Origin: Psilocybe azurescens
Lineage: Eukaryota; Basidiomycota; Agaricomycetes; Agaricales; Agrocybaceae
Direction: 5' to 3'
NCBI GenBank assembly: GCA_023853785.1
Contig: JAJIRX010000292.1
Span: forward strand, 1-64,000
DNA: 64,000 nucleotides
Each line of letters opens with the position of its first letter. Within the stretch, counting starts at the first letter, position 1. Below are positions 1-11,119 of this stretch, piece after piece. The notes below the pieces were generated by a model. It did not search any database. It worked only from the letters and a program-made list of their open reading frames with translations, and had not been told where the DNA came from. A program made the position numbers and the translations under genes.

Positions 1-1748
1 CTTGGTGTGTTCCTATGAAGACAAAGGTTAGTGTATTTATTTTGTTTAGAGTCTGTCGTTTGAGACTCTTGAGAATGTTTAAGATGCTGAGTAAGTATCC
101 AAAGATATTTGAGTAACTTCGTTAACAGTTAGAACTTAAGTTTAATGGACAATTATTATGTACTACTAGCGCGAGGCTATAGAAGTAATAATATAACTTG
201 TGTAGTAGCGCGAAGCCTTACTAACAAGTAATTGTCCTGGTCTACTTGGTAGGGTGTAAATTGAGTGTAAAGATGATATTCAAGCAGGTATCTACAGTAA
301 TGTTATATACTATAGCTAGTAATTCTACATTGAACTGGAACTATACAACTAGAGTGTTCCGTATAATATTGAGAATGTTCTTAACATATTCCAGTTCTAG
401 GTAGAAAGTGCTAGCCGAAGGTAGTCAGCTGTATGCGTGTTGCACACATGTTCGGTCTTCGGCATTAAATTGTTTTTAGCCGCTTGTGTGTATGTCAGAT
501 TCTCCGGAGATACTACATTGGGCAAGTCCTAATCAATAGGACTTGCTTGGCATGTATTTAGTACATTATCTACATATTCAGAGTTTATATAGTGCTTCGT
601 AATATGTCTAGATACATATGTAGGACTCAAGATAAATGAAAATAAAAAGAAATGTTTAGAAACAAAAATAAAGAAATGATGCTTAAATGCTACTTTCGCG
701 GCGTCTTAGATTCTCGGGGCCAGCTAATCGACATATCCTCTGTAACAGGCACTTGAAGTTGAGACGCAAACCAGACATGTTATGTTGTGGTTAGCCTATA
801 TAGTCACCTTGAGCATATGTTGTAGTGTAGTTGACTCACTAGTAAGAAGCTAGAAAGAGACCTTTAAGTATCTACACACAGACACACACTGAAAGTATTA
901 GGAAAATTCTTAATATAATTGGGAGGTGAGTGGGTGCAATTTTATGGATTCTTCCTGAGGTGGTTTGAGGAAGGAAAACTTGGGTGTACTCACATGTACT
1001 TCATCAAGGAAACTCATTGCAATGTGCACATGATTTTTGCCCAAGTTTTCTTGCTTTATTTGCCTTACAAAGCCCTGGTTTTACTTGGCACAATCTCCCA
1101 CACTCAATGGGCAAGTGGAACCACACTCAAGTCTCAACTCCTTCCATTGCTTTGATAACATGACATGAATTCTGAATTCCGTTGCATTTGTCATCCAGCA
1201 TTTTGATTGTACTATCACCAGTGTTTGTAAATTGACACTTTTCATTTATAACTTCACAACCGCAGCTTTGTTAAATCTAATTTTTAGCACTCTTATATAG
1301 ACAGCTCATATGAACATTAATCTGAATTTTTTATATTTTTATGCTCAATGTAAGGGCCAAAATATTGTAATGAATGTGCTAAAAAGTGCAAAATCAGGCT
1401 CTGACATCACAAAATAGCTCTCTTTTCTCCAGTTTTTGCATTGTGCATAGCAGGTCATTCATTATGTAGCTTATAATTTTTTGGAAGCCATAAAGTGTGA
1501 GGAAGGATGGTAAAAATCTGGCCCCACATAGTAAAATAGCTCCTTTTTCTCTATTTTTGGTAGTGTGCATAATGAATTGTTCAGTATATGTAATTATAAA
1601 TTTTTGATGCTAAAAAGTATAAGCATAAGTAAGCAAGAATGGTTCAAATCAGTCCCACAAAAGGACTCGTTACGCCATGCAAAGCAATGGCCATCAAGCC
1701 AAGTACAATCACAGTACAATAATACAACTAACACAATAAAAAAAGAGC
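1..1748. other. AT-rich stretch with no recognised gene
   Basis: No coding region could be supported on either strand. Near 150-235 a GGACAATTA / TAATTGTCC pair encloses two similar short blocks containing AGCGCGAGGCT and AGCGCGAAGCC, so part of this may be a fragment of a repeat or a long terminal repeat cut by the window edge. Open frames such as 919-1155 have no recognisable protein content. Confidence 0.5.
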
Positions 1749-2528
1749 TCAGTGGATGATGACCCCAATCCTATGTGCAATCTGGTGTCTTCTGTCCAAA
1801 ACAGGAGTATTTGCAGGGAGAGCAGGCAATCCTAGATTTTGGGCTGATGCCATGCATTGCTGAGCTGCATTAAGAGAGAAAATTAAAAGACAAGCAGGAT
1901 AAAAATAAGGTGTAAACTTACCAGTGAACTGGGTGAGTTCTTCTCTTGATGTAGGGTTTGAGGCAGTCAGAGGTTGTGCTGAGCCATTTGCTTGTATGGT
2001 GACTGGGTTCAGGAGAGGGCCATAATCTCCAGCTTGACTATTAGCCAACAATATCGGTTGCTCAATCAACCTCTGGTGTATGAATGCAACATCATCTTGA
2101 AGTTGGTTGATATTGCCTTGAAGTTGATCATGATTTTGTTGGATGACTGCAGTAACTTGTTGGATAGCTGCAGTAACTTGTTGGATAGCTGCAGTAACTT
2201 GATTGAATTGTTGATTGATGTTTGCAGTGAAATGTGCAAGCCAAGCTGGTGCAACATGACCACCAGGGTCATTGGACATAACTAGGCCAACTGTATAGGC
2301 TGCTGTGGCTCCAATATCATCAGGAGTAGCACCAGTCGGACTTCCACTGACTGGGGTTTATTTAAAATCAGCAGAAGTTTGAAAGGAAAAAGGACAACTC
2401 ACTCTTGGATAAGGTTAATGAGGTGAGGTATTCATATGCATTAGAAATGTCACTAAGAAGAGGGGGATGCCAGGAATTGCAGGGGGAGGGATGTTTGCAG
2501 CATTCGGAGGTGGTGCAAGTCCAGCCAT
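1749..2528 (-). CDS. Small Gln-rich hypothetical protein, Agaricomycete-type family
   Basis: Function unknown. I read three exons: a Pro-rich start (ATG at 2528), an exon from about 2363 that enters the frame of MSNDPGGH, and a last exon after a GTAAGT..CAG intron near 1863-1921, ending ..HRIGVIIH. The middle carries a coiled-coil-like QQVTAAIQ repeat encoded by 21-bp units at 2149-2201. The frame of the first exon breaks at a G5 run (2462-2466); one more base there would join it to the rest. I recall similar short proteins as repeated families in mushroom genomes, which is memory and not a search. It lies beside a decayed duplication. Confidence 0.45.
2149..2201. repeat. 21-bp tandem repeat, about 2.5 units
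   Basis: The unit GCAGTAACTTGTTGGATAGCT occurs at 2149 (first unit diverging upstream), 2170 and partly at 2191. It lies in frame inside the minus-strand hypothetical gene and encodes the repeated QQVTAAI motif, so gain or loss of units would change protein length by seven residues. Confidence 0.7.
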
Positions 2529-2680
2529 TATTGTGGTTGATGGAGAGTAAGATAAAAAGGAGACAGGAGCTGGTGTTACTTATGTGTCGCAATGCCTCTT
2601 TATAAGGTGTGTCCGTTTCGGACACGGACCAGGTATGTGACCTGCAAGCTGCATTACTCACGTTCCAACCTGGCGCGGTC

Positions 2681-3728
2681 GTGGTGCAGGATGTTCTTGA
2701 CAACATTTGAGGCCGCCTGGATTCCAAACTATGATGCAATAAAATAGTGAATTATACAAATGTTACATCGTTGTGCATAAAGAAAAAAAAAGATGGTAAA
2801 TGAGTACAGTGAAGAGCCAATAAAGACCGGTTATATGAAAGGTTTTCCGCGGGAGATGTGTTTCGGGGTGTTATCCAAAAGTCGCCATTTCTCCACAGAT
2901 AAAAGAATCCATGAAAATCTACTCTGGTTTCTTGTGAATCCGTCGCCGCGGCAATATGACCTCCTTGCTCATTGTCGAGGTTTTCATCATCCCCATGCAC
3001 GGAAACGCTAACCTCCGTTTCCAGCGCTGAGCAATAACAGGGCAACAACCATTAATTGAACCACCCGCACTGCAGAACGACGGCGAGCCCACGTACCGAC
3101 ATTGTTCCCCTCCGCGTCAGAGCCATCCATAGTGATCTCACTTTCAGAGGAGGACATTGACTCGGACTCGCCGTCGGTGAGACCCCACTCTGAACTTCTA
3201 TCCTCTTCGTCATCTTCTACCACATCCTCCATCTGTCATGCCATCACCGTCTACATCCTCAGCTAAACCAATGGCTACGTATTCATCCTCCCACATCTCG
3301 TCAAAGTCCAGGTCCATCTGTTGAACGGGGAAATCCTCAGCATCGGTGTCGGTGAAGCCGTCCACATCCAATGATGTGTCTTCTTCATCGTCTTCGAAAT
3401 CATCAGGGTTGGGGATATATTCGTCTCCGTCTGATGACTCGTCGTCTGATTCAGATGGAGGGCGAATATCGAGAAAGGTATGTCTACATGTAGGACAGTT
3501 CCCGTGCTAGGAGAAGAGCAGCGTTAAATGCGGCCCCAGACAAGTAAAGGGAAGGATACTCACCTGACTTTTCATCCACTCCGTCAAACTGTAAATTAGA
3601 AAGAACGTAAGATCAGCCGCAGAAAACCATTGAAAAGTTGATAGTAATAGAACTCACTCTCTGCGACAGAAGATATGACCACATCCCTCTAGTTTAGTAA
3701 CTCCTCCGACTTCTAGTCCCTCTTCATC
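2681..3728 (-). pseudogene. Truncated RING-finger gene copy (inverted duplicate of 58574-59609)
   Basis: Reading right to left, this matches the plus-strand RING gene from mid-gene (its position 58795) to past its stop, including both downstream introns, so it is a DNA-level copy and not a retrocopy. The promoter, start codon and the first RING cysteines are absent. Beside 3232 a 7-base loss relative to the intact copy (GACAGATGGAGG versus GACAGATGAAGAGATGGAGG) shifts the acidic-tail frame. The stretch 2681-2712 also holds the last bases of the neighbouring AlaX-like gene. It cannot make a RING protein. Confidence 0.85.
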
Positions 3729-3827
3729 ATAACATGATTGGCTGATCTATTACGCTTCAGCTATGAAGCAGTTACGAACCAGCCCCTTTCCGCCCCTTTG
3801 CCACTCAATACTGAAAGGCGGTTATTA
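2681..3827 (-). repeat. Inverted, internally deleted duplicate of the 57.5-61 kb locus
   Basis: Three blocks occur in the same order as at the right-hand locus but inverted: about 3727-3827 matches 57514-57616, about 2685-3728 matches 58795-59850, and about 2650-2684 matches 61013-61040 (GCGCCAGGTTGGAA then GAGTAATGCAG). Roughly 1.2 kb is missing at each junction. The match is high by eye, with scattered substitutions. Retained introns argue for a segmental duplication followed by deletions. Confidence 0.8.
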
Positions 3828-4363
3828 GCAACGGGCCACATTACCCCATCTATCTTCATGTGCCCATTGTTCATAGTAGAAGTGTTGGAAGACTTCCTCA
3901 ACGGTTTTGAATAGGAAAGAGCCCAATACCTCGGGATAGAATCGTACTTGCCAGTGAGGGTTCTGTGAAAGCTGCGGTGTGATGCGTTTAGAGACTAGCA
4001 GACCATTGAAGAGGCAGTATGGCCTGTCAGAAAAGAAAGAGGTTTATCGACCGCCCATTGACCATGTAGCTTGCTCCAATGCATAATACAGTGAGCAGTG
4101 TAATATAAAAGACCACTTCAGGTTTTAACCGCAGAGGGCAGATATTATTGAAAACTCACTAGTATACGTGTTCTCGGTCAAAGCCGACATAATTACCCTT
4201 TTCGGACATTCGGACATTTTAGAGGGAAATTACATCTGGCAGTCACATTGTATCCTTTGCGGTATCCGTTGCGGCCTTGACACCCTAACTCTCGTATTGC
4301 TGTGCATAACTCAGCTGGTTATTTCAGGACCAGGAATTACTCTGTCTTTGTCTTGCTAATTGG
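3828..4363. promoter_or_regulatory. Upstream region of the SEC7 gene
   Basis: About 535 bases between the duplication block and the SEC7 start codon with no supported gene. A short frame at 4168-4359 ends just before the start codon and has no recognisable product. It presumably holds the SEC7 promoter and 5' leader; I see no clear TATA box or named factor site. Confidence 0.4.
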
Positions 4364-7300
4364 ATGGAACAAGACACATTGTCGAAGACTGATTCCTTGC
4401 CCCACTCTGATTCAAACGCGTCATTCGACAACGTTGAACTCAACGAATCGCAGGCTCCTGAATTGACCTCCCAAAATAAGGACCACATCATAGAAGATAA
4501 TGCTCAACCCTCTCCAAATCTGAAATCCACGAGTGACTTGCCGATTGAAGAAGACAGGGAAGAATCGGCGGAACAGTCTGCGCACATTAACGTGGACACC
4601 GTCCCAGAAGCGACCAATAGCGAGGCTGTAGTAGCACCTCCAATTCCTCCTAAAGTAGAGGAACCTTTGGAAAGTGAACGTTTACCCAGGGCGTCAACGT
4701 CAGATTCCAAGACCCTCGAAACGCCAAACGACTCTCGACAAGACTTCCGAGTGCAGTCACCAACCCTGTCTGTTGCGAGCGGTGGATCCAGCAACCCTCA
4801 TAAACGCTCGATGACTATCTCAAAAGGCCACAATGTATCCATGGTCCTCATAACGAGTGCTCTTGAAACTATAGCTTCATCCAAAGAGGCCCGACGATCT
4901 GTTCCGCTGCGAGAAAGCACCCAAAAGGCTCTGGAATTGATTCGGTCGAACCAAGGAGGAGATAGGCCACGAGAGATTTTTGAACCATTGCGATTGGCTT
5001 GCGAAACTCGGAACGAAAAGCTCATGATTGCAAGCTTGGACTGCATTTCAAAACTAATATCTTATTCCTTCTTTACAGAAGATGACCAGGGTTCATATTC
5101 TCTTCCTTCTCCCCCACCCTCCCCTAATCCATCACGGAATGCGTCCTCCGGAGCCTCTCAGGCCAATACTCCACTTCCTTCTCTTGTCGACCTTGTTGCC
5201 AATACCATCACTTCGTGTCATACAGAAACGACTCCAGATTCTGTTTCGTTACAGATCGTAAAGGCGCTGCTTTCGCTAGTCCTATCCCCTAGTATTCTCG
5301 TCCATCACTCTTCCCTTTTGAAGGCAGTACGAACGGTTTACAACATTTTTCTTCTCAGCACCGATCCCGTCAATCAAATGGTAGCCCAGGGCGGTCTTAC
5401 ACAAATGGTTCACCATGTATTCACAAGATGTCGACGGGGCAATATTAAGCATTCATCAGAGACCAATCAAGACTGTGGGAATGGTAGTCAACTATCTTCA
5501 AACCGCGAATCGTTTGCTCTTTCGCGATCCGAACTTGATACTCGCACTTCCCTTAACGGAAATAACGAAGACTCGAATCAAGTGGATGGAACCGTGGAAG
5601 GTGCCTCTGGAAACAGCATAGAAACATCTGAATCCGAACACAACGAAGAAGTAAAGCAGCCCTTGACATTGTACGTATTTTTCAAGCTACTTTTTACTGC
5701 ATCTGAACCGCAGTTTGTAGACAGAGTTTCGAAGCTAAGAATCCGCTTGACGCTCTGCCAGAAGCAGCTCACGACCCTCACCATTTGACTCTTGACGATC
5801 TTTTCGTGAAGGATGCATTTTTGGTATTTAGAGCCCTGTGTAAGTTGACAATGAAGCCGCTTAACACTGAGAGGTTAGTGACTTAAATTTTCAATTTCTG
5901 TGGTTATAACCTTTTGAGATTCCAGCGAACGAGACCTCAAATCTCACGGCATGCGTTCGAGGCTATTATCTCTGCAACTCGTCTTGACTGTCCTTAACTC
6001 CCACATGCCATTGTTCGTCGATCCTACGGCCATCATATATTCTAGCTCTACCAACGAGGCGACGGGCTTTGTCCAGGCCATCAATCAATACCTCTGTCTT
6101 TGTTTGAGTAGAAATGCCGTCAGCTCAGTCCCCCAAGTCTTCGAAATTAGTGTTGAAATATTCTGGCGCGTTCTTTCTGGGATGCGAACAAAGCTCAAGG
6201 CAAGCATTTCTTAATACATTTATTTTATGGATGCGCATCTGATATGTTTCCCTGCAGAAAGAGATCGAAGTTCTTCTGCACGAGATCTTTATCCCAATAC
6301 TGGAAATGAAAACATCAACACTGAAGCAAAAAGCGGTCATTCTTGGCATGATGTCCAGACTGTGTCAAGATCCCCAAGCTCTTGTTGAGATGTATCTCAA
6401 CTACGACTGTGATAGCGAGGCGGCGGACAACATCTATGAGCAGTAAGTCAATCATGTCTTCTCTCACAACGTATCACCTTGCTAACTTTGTCTATAGTCT
6501 CATGAACATCATATCCAAGTTTGGAACGTCCTCATCTGCGGGACAGCTTCAACGAGCACCCGAGCCTCCAAGCCCTGCTTTGAGTCCAACACCAAAAAAT
6601 CAGGGCAATTCACACGTTACTTGGAATGTCAGCGGACTTACAGTCCCTGGCACAATGGATACTTCGACCATGGGACTTTCAGAAGGCCAACTGCGAAGAC
6701 AAGGTCTTGAATGCCTTGTATCCGTTCTTAGATCACTTGTTGCATGGGGAACCACGACAAATAAAGGTGTCGATGAAGGCGCAGCTCCTCTTTTGTCTGC
6801 GCGTTCACATACGGAAGAAACGAAACGAGACCCTGTTACTCCAGACGCTAATCCGGAAAGATTGTCTGTCAGTGGTCAAAGCGTAGAAACTTTCAGACAG
6901 GGGACGCCTGATCTCGGGGATGATCCCACTAAATTCGAGAGCGCGAAGCAGAAGAAAACTACACTTCTAGAGGGCATTAAGAAGTTTAATTATAAACCCA
7001 AGCGCGTAAGTTTCTCAGGGCATTACTTGCTATCTTCCTCTGACATAGGAGATATAGGGGATACAATTCTTAATCGAGACGGGATTCATACCCAGTAATT
7101 CACCCCATGAAATAGCCAAGTTCCTTCTAAATACAGATGGACTTAATAAATCAGTAATTGGAGAATATTTGGGAGAAGGGTGTGTTGATACTTCCCGTCC
7201 ACCCTGTTTTTTAATCTCATGAATGACACGTTTTATCAGAGATGATGAAAATATTGCTATCATGCATGCTTTCGTTGACTATTTAGAGTTTAGGGATATA

Positions 7301-10300
7301 CCTTTCGTCGAGGCTCTTCGTACATTCCTGCAGTCATTCCGTTTGCCGGGAGAATCTCAAAAGATCGATCGATTCATGCTAAAGTTTGCGGAACGGTATA
7401 TTGCGGGCAATGCTAAAACGCCATTTGCCAGTGCTGGTAAGTCACTGTTCCAGGTCTCAAATCCTGCCAATTAACTGCGTGTTAGAATCTGCTTATGTTC
7501 TCGCCTATTCCGTCGTGATGCTCAACACGGATGCCCATAATCCACAAATCAAAAAACGCATGACAAGGGCCGACTTCCTGAAGAACAATCGCGGGATCAA
7601 CGAAGGAGCAGATCTTCCTGAAGAATTTTTGTCCCAAGTATTTGATGACATCGTTAATAATGAGATCAGGATGAAGGATGAAGTTGAAGCAGGACTTGCA
7701 ATCCAAGCTCCCGGTCCCGGCCTTGCCAATGCCATCGCAAGTGTTGGGAGAGATTTGCAGAAGGAGGCTTATGTTATGCAGTCAAATGGTATGGCAAACA
7801 AAACGGAGGTAAGTTCGAAAAATGTCTCAAGTGGAATCCAAATTAAGATGGGTTTAGGCACTCTTCAGGACCATGATGCGAACCCAGAGAAAGGGTTCCA
7901 AAGGCGGAGATCAATACTTCAGTGCTTCACATTTCGTTCATGTACGACCGATGTTCGAGGTCGCTTGGATCCCCTTCCTGGCCGGCTTATCAGGACCTCT
8001 CCAAGAAACTGACGACCTGGAAGTCGTGGAATTGTGTTTGGATGGATTCAGAAATGCCATCCGAATTGTCTGCTTCTTTGATCTTGAATTGCAACGCAAC
8101 GCGTTCGTCACTACTTTGGCCAAATTCACCTTCCTCAATAATTTGGGTGAAATGAAAACCAAAAACATGGAAGCTATCAAGGCCCTTTTGGACGTTGCAG
8201 TCACTGAAGGCAATAACCTCAAGGGCTCGTGGCATGAAGTACTAACATGTGTTAGTCAACTTGAACACATGCAACTCATCAGTACTGGGGCAGACGTCGC
8301 AGAGACCGGCAAAAAGGGGTAAGTCGTTTGGCCTGAGCTGGTAGATTTAACCTGAATCCTGTGCCACAGTCGTTCAAGAAAGGTCCCCACGGAGGAATTG
8401 GCAAACGAGAGTCGATCTACACACATCACCGTGGCAGCAGATATGGTGTTCTCCTTGAGCCATTACCTGTCTGGCGTACGTTTTCTCTTCGCTCGGCTCC
8501 ATATATCGTGATTTACCTTCTCCATAGACTGCCATTGTTGATTTCGTGCAAGCTCTATGTGATGTTTCTTGGGAAGAAATCCAATCATCGGGCTTATCAC
8601 AGCACCCTCGATTGTTCAGTCTGCAAAAGCTGGTCGATATTTCCTATTATAACATGACACGAATCCGCCTCGAGTGGTCAAATCTGTGGGATATACTGGG
8701 AGAACATTTCAATCTGGTAGGACTCAAACACTTACCACTCCTTGATGACAGCTCTTATTCAGTATCAATGCAGGTTTGTTGTCACAACAATCCTCATGTT
8801 GCAAGTTTCGCCCTTGACTCCCTACGTCAACTGGCTATGCGGTTTTTGGAAAAGGAAGAGTTGCCTCATTTCAAATTCCAGAAAGACTTCTTGAAACCCT
8901 TTGAATACACTATGACCCATAATCAAAACCCCGATATACGCGATCTTGTAAATTTTATGCCTGTTTGCTGAATGACGTTGTCTTACATCTTGATATTAGG
9001 TTCTGCAATGTCTCCAGCAAATGATTCAAGCTCGGTCACAAAATCTGCGGTCCGGGTGGCGCACAATGTTTGGGGTGTTTTCTGCAGCGTCCAAAGTTCT
9101 GACCGGTTCGTTCTTTGTGGTTATCAATGTTTTTGTACTTATCTGATGGGGACCAGAACGGGTTGCCAACTCGGCCTTCGAAATCATAACCAGAATAAAT
9201 AAGGACCATTTCAATGCCATTGTACAATATGGTGCATTCGCTGATCTCACAGTATGCATTACCGAATTCTGCAAGGTTAGCAAGTACCAAAAAATCAGTC
9301 TGTTGGCCATTGCCATGCTGCGTGGAGTTATCCCAGTGATGCTTCAGTCATCGGCATGCTCACTGAACACCGAAACTGCTCTTCCTGATCAACCAATGGA
9401 CGACACAATGATCAAATTCTGGTTCCCAGTCCTCTTTGGGTTCTATGATATTATCATGAATGGCGAGGACCTCGAAGTTAGGCGATTGTAAGTTATGCTT
9501 CTACTCCACACGGGTATAACCCTATTGATCCCTTGTCTTTAGAGCCTTGGATTCACTATTCTCAACCCTCAAAACTTACGGTGCTACTTATCCTGTTGAA
9601 TTCTGGGATACAGTCTGCCAAGAACTTCTTTTCCCAATATTCGCCGTTTTGAAGTCAAGTCAAGATCTTTCACGCTTCAGTACTCAGGAAGACATGAGCG
9701 TGTGGCTATCGACGACTATGATTCAGGCACTTCGAGATCTGATTGACCTTTACACATTCTACTTCGACATCCTTGAGCGATTTTTGGACGGTTTGTTGGA
9801 TTTGTTATGTGTGTGCATTTGTCAAGGTCTGTAAACACGCGCCATTTCTTATGCAGCCTTTTACTAACGTTCTGTAGAAAATGACACACTGGCACGAATT
9901 GGCACATCATGTCTTCAGCAACTATTGGAGAGTAACGTTAAGAAGCTGAGTCCCGCACGTTGGGAACGGGTTACTGCCACCTTCGTTCGACTTTTTAGAA
10001 CCACCACTCCACATCAGCTTTTCGACGAGAGCTTGCGGGTTGAGATTGATAATTCATCGGAAGCTGTTGCTGCCGATTCCGGTACGACATTCAACCTTCC
10101 AGCTTTGACCAATTGTGTACTTCTAACGCTTTACTCCTTAGAATCCAATGGCGTAGTCATACTACCTGCCCCTCTGTCTCCAAACAACGAGGTCCCTAGA
10201 GCTGACCCCAGAGCATCTCTAACCGATCGCCGCAGGATTTTCAAGCAAATCATTGTGAAATGTGTTCTTCAATTGCTCCTTATCGAAACAACAAATGATC

Positions 10301-11013
10301 TATTACGGAACGAGGATGTGTATAATACCATTCCTCCAGCACAACTTCTTCGTATGATGAGCGTCCTCGACCAAAGCTATCAATTTGCAAGATCTTTCAA
10401 CGAAGACAAGGACCTTCGCACTGGCTTGTGGAAAGTCGGTAAGTATATCTATGCTCTACAGAGTAAGGCAAAAATTAAGAGGACGTTTGCAGGCTTCATG
10501 AAACATCTTCCTAACTTGCTAAAACAAGAATCGAGCAGCGCCGCTACGCTGGTTCATGTTCTTCTGCGCATGTACCACGACACGCGACCCGAACATCAAG
10601 CTGCTCGTCCTCAAATCGCTGAGCGATTAGTACCGTACGTTTACAAATTGGCCAATATATCGAAAACTCACGGATCGATTTTCGTCTAGCCTTGGAGTAG
10701 GGGTCCTCCGTGATTTTAACAAACTGAAAGCCGATAGTCAAGGTAAAATGATCCAGGCATGGACACCCGTTGTGGCTGCAACTCTAGGGGGATTCTGCCG
10801 CTTCGACCGTCAAGATGTGAGCAATTTATCTGATAATTTGGTATCCGACATGCTAATCATAAAACAAAACAGTTCTCACAGTATCTTACGGTAATTTACC
10901 CCCTCGCCACGGACCTTCTGTCGCGGGATATAGCGCCTGAAGTTCGCGAACCTCTGAAGACATACTTTGAGCGAGTCGGTTACGTCAAACGGATAACGGA
11001 TAACGAGCCATAG
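4364..11013 (+). CDS. SEC7: Sec7-family Arf guanine nucleotide exchange factor (BIG/Sec7 type)
   Basis: Activates Arf GTPases at the trans-Golgi to drive vesicle budding. Nineteen exons give 1896 residues; exon lengths sum to 5691, a multiple of three. A Ser/Pro/acidic N-terminus (about 1-140) precedes the DCB region; the HUS box NYDCD is near residue 627. The Sec7 domain runs about 795-985, with FRLPGESQK carrying the glutamic finger near 885 and the second motif [13 protein letters not shown] near 923. Long HDS regions follow, including [20 protein letters not shown]. Introns are 49-60 bp; the third (6200-6257) has a GC donor. The gene ends tail to tail with SLA1, 106 bases apart. Length and domain order fit the large Golgi GEFs, not the short Arno type. 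Confidence 0.97.
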
Positions 11014-11119
11014 TGACTCCATCGTCCCCTTTTTTCATCACTATATTATTTATACAAATTATTGCACCAGCGGATGTCAAGGAATAATGCTTTATGGAAT
11101 ATGCACTTTCCAACTGATA

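Noticed and set aside
2681..3728. Left-end RING copy as a processed retropseudogene
   Set aside because: It keeps introns and extends into the flanking gene's 3' end, so it was copied from DNA.
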